Source: Hyperoplus lanceolatus (Eukaryota > Chordata > Actinopteri > Uranoscopiformes > Ammodytidae). Taken from it: DNA of 64,000 nucleotides. The position numbers and the translations under genes are program-made. Location: contig CM049417.1 of assembly GCA_026929865.2 (NCBI GenBank), positions 17,115,001 to 17,179,000 on the forward strand. The letters are read 5' to 3'. The notes under the pieces were generated by a model. The model saw nothing but the letters and a program-made list of their open reading frames with translations. It was not told the origin of the DNA and did not search any database. Shown one piece after another: positions 54,696-64,000 of the stretch; the stretch's first letter is position 1; every line of letters starts with the position of its first letter.

Positions 54696-55071
54696 CCTGT
54701 ACTTTTTATTTAATTTAAATGTTTTACTTCTTTTCATTCGCTTTTAAATTTCTTCTAATGTGTTTTATGTATTTTAATCTTGCCCCTGTAAAGCACTTTG
54801 AGTGGCCTTGTGTTTGAATTGTGCTATATAAATAAACTTGCCTTGCCTTGATTAAGTTGACAGCAAGAACATTTACTTTTACATGCAAAATACCTATTTT
54901 GGTGAAAAAAAATATGCTTACCACAACACTATGAGGTCCTCTGTTTCAGGGCCATGGGGAAATGAGAGGGGCTTGAAAACATATATCTCACATGACCACA
55001 AATATTTTCTGTTGCCTAGATACAGGGGGTGGCTCACATTACCCGATGCCTCAGATTCCCCCGTTCTCCCC

Positions 55072-55490
55072 TACATTGATTGTGAAATACTGGGAAACTT
55101 TTTTCCTTATGAACAGTACTAATGGCCTTTTTACTGAGTGACTGCAAGATGTTTAGGAAGTAGGTATCATCTTTATCTAGCCCATCAGGGATATGTCCAA
55201 GTTAGAGGAAAAGTGAAGGTTGTACTGATACTAAAACCCAGCATTTTTAGATGATTGTTGCTACTTCCTTTGAGTCTGAATAGAGGGACCAGATCAACCA
55301 TGATTCCTTCACATTTGTTCCAAGAGAATACTGTAGCTGAGTGCTAGTATGTTTAAACTTGAGTTTGGGAGTGATAAAAACGGTAGTCTTTGCCGTTTTG
55401 GAAGTTGATGGAGGACAACTGTATCTCAGTCCGCCTTGTGTTTTCAGTTATTTCAGTGTCCAACTCTCGATATTTCACATTGTCTGTAGT
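55072..55490. other. m1ap intron 4, gene-free stretch
   Basis: I see no exon. On the minus strand this may continue the degraded L1-type relic that follows, but no motif is clear. Confidence 0.4.
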
Positions 55491-55882
55491 GTTGCTTGAA
55501 TTCTCACCGAATCAAAAGCTCTTTCAGCATTTAAACTGAGAATAATAGAGCTAACTTTTTCCTTTTTAACCTGTGCAATAGTTTGTAGGGCTCTTCTTAT
55601 ATTTACTGTTTTATAAATCTTGTTTAATCCTCATATATTAACAAAAGCATTGCAGTTTCCATCCCCTTTGGCAGTATACAGTTTATAGTCTGTTTTTATT
55701 TCACTGATAGGTCTATATCTTTTACAGCTCCTCTTATTCTTTCCTTCTATGGGTATAACTGAAATGAAGGGAGACAGAGCTTTAGTTGAACTGCTCACAA
55801 CCCACATCCACAATGAGGCAATGTCCTGTAATGACAGTTTACAAGTAGACTTAGCTTCATTTTGAGGGGTAAAAAGGTACAA
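55491..55882 (-). pseudogene. Degraded L1-type reverse transcriptase fragment
   Basis: On the minus strand the first frame includes ISVIPIEGKNKRSCKRYRPI and SEIKTDYKLYTAK, matching the P-K/R-YRPISLLNTDYK block of L1-like RTs. After a stop, another stretch reads NIRRALQTIAQVKKEKVSSI and ILSLNAERAFDSV, which is RT motif A (L1 form SLDAEKAFDRV). The rest of the palm is unrecognisable. It is an old relic. Confidence 0.6.
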
Positions 55883-56042
55883 TACTAGAGTGAATGTACG
55901 TTTTGAAACATCAGTTGATGCGGAGAGGGGAAAATTGTATGATGTTTGTGTGTGTGTGTGCGCGCTCTGACTGTCCCTGAGGCAGCTTCCCTAGTTCTTT
56001 AGTATTTATTGTATTTATCAATCAATATGAGCAATACTTTTT

Positions 56043-56086
<44 letters not shown>

Positions 56087-56467
56087 TCTCCCTGTGTTAG
56101 TGTCTAATAAAAAAAAGCAAAACCATCCACTAAAAAATGTTTGGAATGGAGCCTTGGAGACAGGGTTATGTCGTAACCATAGTTTGATGATAGTGAGGTT
56201 GACACTCTTTTAGCTGCTGTGATACCACTGGGACAAGATCACAGCGTTCCTCTGCACTGTCTCCAAATGTTTATAGCACTGAGTGTTTTGAAATGGAGCT
56301 CTTTGATACTACGGCCTACGCCCTCTTCATCACGGCAACACCAGTGGTGCTACTGCTACACTGGTGTCCCACTTAAAACGGCTTTATTGTAAGTGCTTTT
56401 TACCACAGTGGAAAAAACATGATCGTAACTAACTAACATCTTCATACGCCATGATTTTGGTTTCCAT
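55883..56467. other. m1ap intron 4, gene-free stretch
   Basis: It includes a (TC)n tract at 56048-56090. No gene is recognised. Confidence 0.5.
56048..56090. repeat. (TC)n microsatellite
   Basis: TC dinucleotide tract with CCC breaks. Confidence 0.95.
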
Positions 56468-57030
56468 TAGGGGTGTGCACGTGTACATGTGTACACGTGT
56501 AACCGTTTGGTAAATCATAACCGTTTAGAAAAATCAATAAACAAAAAACTTTTTTTTAAGTTTAAAAAAATAAAATTCAAGGAGTGGTAGGCGATGTGAG
56601 CTACTCTAGGCTACTAAAGCAGATTACACAATACATTATTGTGTTTGGTTACAAAAATTATTCATTGAACTATTTAACTGCTCCAGTCCACCTTCAGTTT
56701 CACTTTCCTTTTCATCTCCGTCTCAAACAGCTGGTCCGATCAGCTGTTCCACTGCGAGCCGACAACGGCCCGACAGAGGGAGTCAGTCCAATGACAGATG
56801 ATCACTAGGCAGTTATAATCACTTCGAAGTCAAAAAGCAAAATAATGAAATAAAGGCCTCTCTGCCTCTGTCTGTCTGCCTGACTTTCTCACTGCACACT
56901 GTCACTCCATAGCATCGGCAAAAAATAAAAATTATGTCGACCCCGCCCCATATCAAACGGTTAAACGTGTACACGAAAAATTTACAGCCGTGTAACCGTT
57001 TAGACATTTTTGTAAACGTTCACACCCCTA
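56468..57030. mobile_element. hAT-type MITE (563 bp)
   Basis: The ends are TAGGGGTGTGCACGTGTAC and (reverse complement of the right end) TAGGGGTGTGAACGTTTAC. Flanking 8-mers GTTTCCAT (56460-56467) and GTTGCCAT (57031-57038) match at 7 of 8 positions, fitting an aged hAT duplication. Subterminal GTGTAACCGTTT words occur near both ends. There is no coding capacity. Confidence 0.85.
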
Positions 57031-57038
57031 GTTGCCAT

Positions 57039-58017
<979 letters not shown>

Positions 58018-58454
58018 AGTCCACAGAGTGCAGTATATAATGGGAAGTGGGTGGAGTATCCATTTTTAATTTTGAAAGACAACTAATTGTTTTCTCTCTC
58101 TCTGTCTGTCATAGTCACTCACTTACACTAGCTCATAGATTTAAAAATGTGTCAAAGTCTAGTGTAGAAAAAGGAAGGGTTTTTGCATAACGGTAATAAA
58201 AACATAATGTGTGTCTGTGTGAACAAACACACAGTGCCTTGCAGCTGCTTGATAGAAAGATCAGTAAGAGGACACTTATGCAAATGTCTCTTTCTTAAAG
58301 ACACCTATTTTGTTCAAGCCGCAAACCTTTGTGTGTGCATTTGTGACTGAGATGCTTTGCAGCACAACTGAGGTCTGTGTAGTGTGTGAATATTTTTGCC
58401 CTTGTATTTCTGTCTTTGTGCGGACAAATTTGAGTTTTACACCTTGAGATTGAG

Positions 58455-58645
58455 GACATTAGAAAGCGTGGACATTTTTGTTGATTCTCACTTCTATAAA
58501 GTGCTTTTTAAGGGTTAAGACTTGGGTTCGGGGTTAAACTGAGTTTAAGCATGTAGTTTAGATGGTTAAGGTTAGGGGCGATCCGGGCGAGGAAATGCTT
58601 TATGTCAGTAAGCTTTCCTACAAGTATGAAAGTATAAACGTGAGT
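58455..58645. repeat. GGGTTAG-related dispersed fish repeat, inverted relative to the one near 6.9 kb
   Basis: The order GAGGACATTAG.AAAGCGTGGACATTTTTG, TTAAGGGTTAAGACTTGGG, GGTTAAGGTTAGGGGCGA, ATGCTTTATGTCAGTAAG is the reverse complement arrangement of the CCCTAA-rich repeat at 6860-7190, more diverged. It is followed by short GTGAGTGTGAGTG units. Confidence 0.5.
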
Positions 58646-59878
58646 GTGAGTGTGCAAAGGCCAACGCCTTGATAAGCATCCTGTTTTTGTTGAAACTCAA
58701 CCAGTGTATCCTTGAATCCCCGGCCTGTTCTGTAATTGTACAGTACAGAACACCCTGGAGAAGATAGAGAGAAATGGGTCAAAGAGCGAGAGGAGCAGAG
58801 TGAGACAGAGACGGGAGGGAGGGGGGACCTCACAGTTCAACAACAAATTAGTTGACTGAAATACATTCAAGAAGTTGTCCAACGTTGAATGCAGCGACAC
58901 AATGTTACCATTGCATATATTTATAGAAGGATTAAATTGCTGTTTTTCCATTGCTACAAAGCTGCTAATGAAATAAAAAGTATGAAGCCTGTATGCGAGG
59001 CACTTTTTGTGATGGCAGAGTTGCATTTTTGATAAATGATGATCTCGTAATCAAAAACCTACTGACCATGTTAAATATCTACAATTAAGTGAGAACATGC
59101 TATGAGATACAGACATGATACCTCGGTGTATCTGTGTGTTTATCAACGCAAAAGCGCCCAAACAAGTTTCTCCATATGATTATTTTCATGATCTCCATAT
59201 TCAAATGTACATTTCCAAAAATCTTTTTCGACTTGAAGCATGTACGTGGCTGTTTCATAATGTTTGTTGAATAAGTTCTTGCTTTTATCACTAGGCATTT
59301 CATAGGGATGTGGCTCCTCCAGACAGTTTAGATTAGTCTTTCTTTTACTATTTCCCACGATGACATTGAGTTCAGACTTTGGTAAAAGTAGAGGAAATTA
59401 TGCAATGCAGCATATTCAAAATAACATTGTTCTGGTCAAAAGGGAATGCAAGATTGTTACAGAATGTCCCAGAGAAGTGATCATATAATTCAGGGTTGAC
59501 ACTGTATTTGGTCTCTGTTGACCCCTCAGCATGTTCTGTTGATGCAGTTTATTAAATGTAGTCACTTCACAGCTGTTTGCTTTACTGGCGTCTGCAACAG
59601 TGCTCAGACCGCAGGGACAAAAGGAAAGCTGGACTTAGAGGTGAAGGAGTAGAGCCAGAAGAGAGATTAGGGAGGGAACAACGCCTGTCTTTTCACAGAG
59701 AAAAACATTGTGTTGGAGCAGAGAGAGACACAGAGAGGGAGAGAGAGAGAGGGAGAGACAAAGAGACAAAGAAATGTCGATGTAGGAGGGGTCTGACTGA
59801 AGACTCAAATGAAGACCAGGCAGGAACAGAGGTTGATAATAGTAGCAGTGGGTGTGTAGATGCCAGCTGACCCTTATC
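58646..59878. other. m1ap intron 4, gene-free stretch
   Basis: GA-rich simple sequence lies at 58765-58830 and 59725-59770. The open frame at 59577-59870 is largely an Arg/Glu reading of that GA tract. No gene is recognised. Confidence 0.5.
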
Positions 59879-59881
59879 TAA

Positions 59882-60891
59882 GGGGCCACTCACACTAGGG
59901 CCGCGGCCCCGTGCCAAAGCTAATTTGCATACTAAAGTCTAGAACGTTTGGCTAGTGTGACCACGCCAACTTGTATTCCAGCACGGAACAGCCCCTTGGC
60001 CACCAGGTGTGCCGTGGCCAAAGTACAGATGCTAATGAGATGACACGCGCACAAGCAAGCGCACAGGCGGCGTTCCTGACGTGAATTTATTAGGGATGCA
60101 TAGTCCGTTAACGTCTGCTGCCTTACTAGTCGGCACCAGAATTGCCCACCACTTGGACTTGTAGCTACATAAAATGTGTGAGAATTAACGTGTGTGTAGG
60201 CCTTGGTGTGGGCTAATAAAAGAGGGAGAGAGCTAAATAGGTGAGCGCAGAAAGCAAAGCAAAAAGGTTTACGTGTTTACTCACGTTCGTCAGATGATTT
60301 TTTCCTTTTTCCTCCCGTCAGCTGTCATAACTGCCTTTACGCATGGCGGTGGAGACGCACCCAAAACAACACACCACGGCCCGGTGATAAGGAAACAGTA
60401 GCCTTCACTAAGGTTTAACAATAAACTTTATAAAGACACTTAAAAAAACGATCTCTGCCCATACAAAAAGTTCTGACTTGGATTTGATGGAGCGATGTGT
60501 GTGTGAATAAAACCATCCGGTACGTATGGTCTGATGACGGGCTGTTATATTAATAATAAACAGCGTGCTGCACAAATATGAGACTGTCCACCGCGACCTA
60601 TTACGTCAAGGCTACATTTTTAAAAAAAAAAACAATAGCTTAAGGATTCTCGTTGCTCTAATGTGGAAGTGGAATATATGATGCAACTTTGGCCGGATGA
60701 AAATATTCACAAACAGTCGTATAGCCTACAAGACTACGCTCCAAATCCTAAACGCGCACGGTGACTTTGGCAAGGTGCAAACATGCCCAGGCCACAAGCA
60801 GTGTGAGCACGGGCCAGTGGGGGGGGGGGGGAATCGTGCTGAATCTTCCTGCAGCACGGAACAGGCAAACGGCCCTAGTGTGAGTGGGCCC
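59882..60891. mobile_element. PIF/Harbinger-like non-autonomous element
   Basis: The left end GGGGCCACTCACACTAGGGC and the right end (reverse complement GGGCCCACTCACACTAGGGC) pair over about 22 bases, with TAA duplicated outside (59879-59881 and 60892-60894). A 3-bp TAA/TWA duplication with G-rich termini fits PIF/Harbinger. CTAGTGTGACCACGCC and CACGGAACAGGC words recur near the ends. The interior (1,010 bp) shows no nuclease or Myb-like coding sequence. Confidence 0.75.
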
Positions 60892-60894
60892 TAA

Positions 60895-61214
60895 CTGAGG
60901 CCAAGGAGACCTCACTTAAGGCTGAAGTGCTGGCTCTAATCCGAATATCTTTTGAGTTGCCACACCTATGGATTTATGGAGATTTTTGTGTGCTTTGACT
61001 TAGTTACAGCAGAATCTGTCTCCTAGAGACCATCCAAACAAGTCTCCATCCATTGTGTTACTTACTATTGGATGAAGTGTTTGCAACAACTCTGCAGCGT
61101 GGAGTGAAATTAAACTTGTCACATATTATTGGGACAAATGCAGTCCATTGTTAAAGGACTTGTATGAGAGTAACTTCATTTACTGCGAGACTTTTTTTAA
61201 AGTATTACTGTAAA
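60895..61214. other. m1ap intron 4, gene-free stretch
   Basis: Nothing recognisable between the Harbinger-like element and the next tRNA-Ala copy. Confidence 0.5.
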
Positions 61215-61286
61215 TGGAGATGCTGGGGATTGAACCCAGGACCTCATACATGCGAAGCATGCGCTCTACCACTGAGCTACATCCCC
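61215..61286 (-). tRNA. tRNA-Ala (anticodon CGC)
   Basis: An intact 72-nt cloverleaf: GGGGATG/CATCTCC acceptor, anticodon stem CATGC/GTATG, loop TTCGCAT, T arm CTGGG/CCCAG. By sequence it equals the copy at 45597. On the minus strand the downstream bases are TTTACAGTAATACTTTAAAA, without four T's in a row. Confidence 0.82.
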
Positions 61287-62666
61287 TCCTTTCAAATATT
61301 TTTTGAATCGATATGGTAGCCCTCTCATATGGCAGATGCATGTCTAACATGGCACATTCACCCTTCATTTGACCCACAGTCATGAGACTGCTGTCAGGTT
61401 TTCACCATACAAATCAATGCATGCAGAATAACTGATCTGTGGAGATCTTTCCAAACAGCTGCAATGTATTTCACTAATGGAAGCTAAAGAAAGTACATGT
61501 CACTGACATACTGTATATGTAAAGGTTGTTACTACAAGCTAAGGGGCTAACCAGTTGGCTGTTGTTTCTGAGTAACTCAAACTCTCTGATACAGACAATT
61601 CAGAGGCAGGTGAAGTGCTAGCTGCAAGTGTGGAGCAGAAAATACGATGGGTAAATTGGGTCCATCATTTATTCTGCACACCAAAGGACATAGCTGCCAG
61701 ACATGGCAGTTTAATACATTCCTCCTTTCAGACTTGAGATATATGGATGCTTATCTAGCTTCCCAAATCCCTCTGTCTGCTCCTGCTGTGTGTGTGTGTA
61801 TGTGACACATCTCCATATAGAGGTTTTTGTGTGCAGGTGCACATAGACAGTTTCCATACAGACTTGATTTCCAAATCGTTATTTAAAATCTTGGTAAAAT
61901 TTGTGTAATTTTCTGAAAGTGTATCAAACGTTTTACAGCTCTTAGACATGGGTCTAATTTTACAAAATGTTCCTGTACAATCTGTACAGCATACAATAGA
62001 AAGGATAGCATATCAGGCAAACTAGGGAGAGAGGAAGAAAGAGGAGAGGTTGAATATCCCAGGAGACGATATTTAGTTGTCTGGATGAGGCAGGGACAAG
62101 GGAGCAGAGAGCAGTGCCACGAGAACTGATGGTCCATGACAGACAGCCTGAGTGCAAAGAGAGGACAAGGAGGAGAAAAGAAGAAGAGAGGGAGAAGAGA
62201 GAACCAGAAAAAATGTAGATTTACTCTCAAGACAGAATCACAAGTTAAAAAAGAAGCATCTGCATTGGGACTCAGAAGTATTATTTTTGCGAAATCATCT
62301 TCAGCACAATAGGACAGCGATGCACACACACAGAAACACCCATCCACATATATACCGTCTGGAGCGGCTACAGCGATAGATTACTTCGCCTGACGGTTTC
62401 CCATGAACACCTGGGCCTTTCTCCCTTGAGTTGCAGCTTTTTTAATGTCTGCCTCTGACAGTAAGCTAGACAAGAATTTGATTTACATAATTCTTTCAGA
62501 AATTGAGAGGAGCTCTAACATCTGATATCAAGCGTCAACTTTACTTCATCTCAGCCTATTTCATATTCTTCATGAGGTAGCAGAAGGATACAACTAAATA
62601 GTTGATATGATGAAGAGTGTATCAAAGGCGCACACAGCCCAATCCTGTTCCTCTATTAATACATAG
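61287..62666. other. m1ap intron 4, gene-free stretch
   Basis: GA-rich 62145-62205 and a short GT tract near 61787. A 154-codon minus-strand frame (61883-62347) reads mostly Leu/Ser/Pro/Phe from the complement of the GA tract and shows no domain. Confidence 0.5.
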
Positions 62667-62738
62667 TGGAGATGCTGGGGATTGAACCGAGGACCTCATA
62701 CATGCAAAGCACGCACTCTATCACTGAGCTACATCCCC
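62667..62738 (-). tRNA. tRNA-Ala (anticodon TGC), imperfect copy
   Basis: A 72-nt cloverleaf with anticodon loop TTTGCAT (anticodon TGC, decoding GCA). The acceptor stem is intact. The T stem CTCGG/CCCAG has a C-C mismatch, and box A reads TAGCTCAGTGA. No T4 terminator follows. Likely a weak or dead copy. Confidence 0.7.
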
Positions 62739-62761
62739 TATACAGTATATTAGAATTTATT

Positions 62762-62987
62762 TAGTCTGGCTTGACCACTCCCGCCAGCGTCTATTAAGCG
62801 CTGGCGTCGGCAAACAACGCTACGCCTCCATTGGCTGCTTCCCGGGGTTAGCCCCGCCGTAGATGATTGTGATTGGTTTAAATAAATAAAAACAGGCCAG
62901 CCCAGTTTCCCCCCGAATAGACGGCTCTAAACGGAGTGCTTCCAGACCATACTACTTGCTGTAGTTTGGTCTGGCTTTGCGAGACTA
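62762..62987. mobile_element. Short MITE (226 bp), hAT-like
   Basis: Ends TAGTCTGGCTTGACC and (reverse complement) TAGTCTCGCAAAGCC are followed by shared CCAGACC-type words. The direct repeat GAATTTATT lies at 62753-62761 and 62988-62996 (8-9 bp). Inside is an internal inverted repeat around CGCCAGCG/CGCTGGCG. There is no coding capacity. Confidence 0.8.
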
Positions 62988-62996
62988 GAATTTATT

Positions 62997-63739
62997 TCTT
63001 TTTTCTTTTCTTTTTTTCAAATAAATAAAATTTAATCTGTAATATGAGTACTTGGGCCTGGCAACACCTTTATGATTGGGTAAGAATACTCAAGTCTAAA
63101 TTCATGCACAAAGGAGTTTTAGGAGTTTGGTATTGTTCACAGTATTTATCTTTCTTCAAACTATCCTTGTTCTCCATAGAAGGTAACGGCAAGGTAGGAA
63201 GAACTCAGCTGTCTGCTTTAAATCTTTGTAGGAACATCAGCGCATGTTTAAAGTTGAGCTTTTTTGGAATGATAGCCAAGGCATGGACAGCATTTGACGC
63301 ATCACCACATAAAGTAGCTGGTTGCGCCGTTAATTATAAAGGGAGAAGGAGTCAGAGGGTCATATTGTACGGATAATGAATGTTTAGGGTGATTAATTTA
63401 AGATGTATTGATTTTCAGAGGCAGAGTGTTTTCTTTAAAAAATCTTACAGAATGGATGTCCTCATGATCTATAATTCATCATTTACACTATCAAGAGAGA
63501 ACAAATCCATTTGAGATATTCTGCGGGATAAGGAGAAAACACAGGTCTCTATTTCTGTGTATTTTTGGTCTTGTTTCCCAGTCTTGCTTCACCGATATGT
63601 ACTGTATGTATAAGTATGTTACCTGTGTATGTTGAGTAGGTTCATTTTCCCCATTTTTTGTGCAGATGTGGGGATCCTGAACCTCCGTATATAATTAATA
63701 ACTGCATAATTCTTGATGTATGCAATTATATAACATATA
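62997..63739. other. m1ap intron 4, gene-free stretch
   Basis: A 110-codon + strand frame at 63044-63376 has no recognised domain. No M1AP exon is seen. Confidence 0.45.
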
Positions 63740-64000
63740 CAGTGCTGTGTGAAAGTCTGTTAACCCCTTGAGCCTTTTGGAATTTTATTTATTTTAACCA
63801 TTATTAATTCATTTTTATCAATACCAGTATTTTTTATATGAAATGTTTATCAATTCAACACTTTTCTTTTCCAGAAATCAATTGTTAAAACAGATAAAAC
63901 TAATTATTTGACAACTGTTGTATGTGCAAAAGTTTGTGAACCCTGAGCTGCATTGCTTAAATCGAGCAAGGTAAACACAATCAAGGTGGGCCAAATTGAG
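63740..64000. mobile_element. Left end of a Tc1/mariner-like element, cut by the window edge
   Basis: After TA at 63738-63739 the sequence CAGTGCTGTGTGAAAGTCTG, then TTAACCCCTTGAGCC and later CAAAAGTTTGTGAACCCTGAG is the typical start of a fish Tc1-like TIR (CAGTG..GAAAAAGT..TTGCCCCCTT type) with a second direct-repeat-like block. Only 261 bases are inside the window, so the transposase cannot be judged. Confidence 0.65.

Larger units (their letters stand above)
52766..54851 (+). mobile_element. 5'-truncated L2/Maui-type LINE
   Basis: It begins within the endonuclease-RT linker (TEKRECRKAERRWRKSNLQV), runs through a nearly complete reverse transcriptase and the C-terminal region, and ends GTAAAGCACTTTGAGTGGCC, TGCTATATAAATAAACTTGCC with CTTGC units. 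This 3' terminus is characteristic of fish L2 elements. Several frameshifts separate the parts at about 52880-53270 and 54095-54125, so it is dead. Confidence 0.9.
51754..55071. mobile_element. TIR DNA element of unknown family, split by an L2 LINE
   Basis: The left end GGGGAGAATGGGGTAATCTG and the right end (reverse complement GGGGAGAACGGGGGAATCTG) match over about 20 bases with three differences, and TA lies just outside each end. Inside are repeated palindromic motifs around GTGGCTCACTTTACCCCA (51938-51985) and GTGGGGGAAAGTGAG/CTCACTTTCCCCCAC (52570-52632). The element's own sequence is 51754 to about 52765 plus 54852-55071. I recognise no transposase in it. TA flanks are suggestive but two bases are weak evidence of a target duplication. 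Confidence 0.65.

Noticed and set aside
61883..62347. 154-codon minus-strand open frame
   Set aside because: Mostly Leu/Ser/Pro/Phe from the complement of a GA-rich tract; no domain or exon boundary.

Overview
The window looks like nuclear DNA of a ray-finned fish, most likely a spiny-rayed (percomorph) teleost. The evidence is very dense long CA/TG microsatellites, fish-type Rex1/Babar and L2/Maui LINE relics, Tc1/mariner, hAT and PIF/Harbinger elements, dispersed tRNA-Ala copies, and one spliced vertebrate gene with typical GT-AG introns. The species cannot be told. There are no bacterial operons, plasmids or CRISPR arrays; almost every open frame over 60 codons is chance or a translated microsatellite.

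Layout. 0-6 kb: tRNA-Ala copies on the + strand around a roughly 1.07-kb TA-flanked transposon that has inserted into an inverted copy of itself (1184-3332). 6-13 kb: gene-free DNA with microsatellites and a CCCTAA-rich fish repeat. 13.9-15.8 kb: a 1.9-kb foldback element with arms of about 770 bp and a 6-bp target duplication; its arms carry promoter-like motifs. 15.8-29 kb: gene desert with a Rex1-like LINE fragment, very long TG tracts and a GC-rich promoter-like patch near 23.2 kb. 29-36 kb: a hAT-like element, LINE 3' ends, and a Tc1-like element whose transposase has lost its catalytic core. 36-42 kb: microsatellites and degenerate repeats.

The one recognised protein gene is m1ap (meiosis 1 associated protein, + strand). 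Three coding exons (42437-42700, 42844-43041, 47429-47600) encode the first 211 codons; the rest of the gene is not seen and probably lies beyond the right edge. Its introns are packed with transposons. Two near-identical hAT copies in the same orientation flank exon 4, and the second sits inside an older ZBED/Charlie-type hAT. Further on are a TIR element split by an L2 LINE, an L1-type relic, a hAT MITE, a PIF/Harbinger element, two more tRNA-Ala copies and the left end of another Tc1-like element that runs off the window.

The genes do not form a pathway. The biology shown is a germline gene embedded in layered transposon insertions, many datable by exact target-site duplications, plus dispersed tRNA-Ala copies that lack nearby Pol III terminators.
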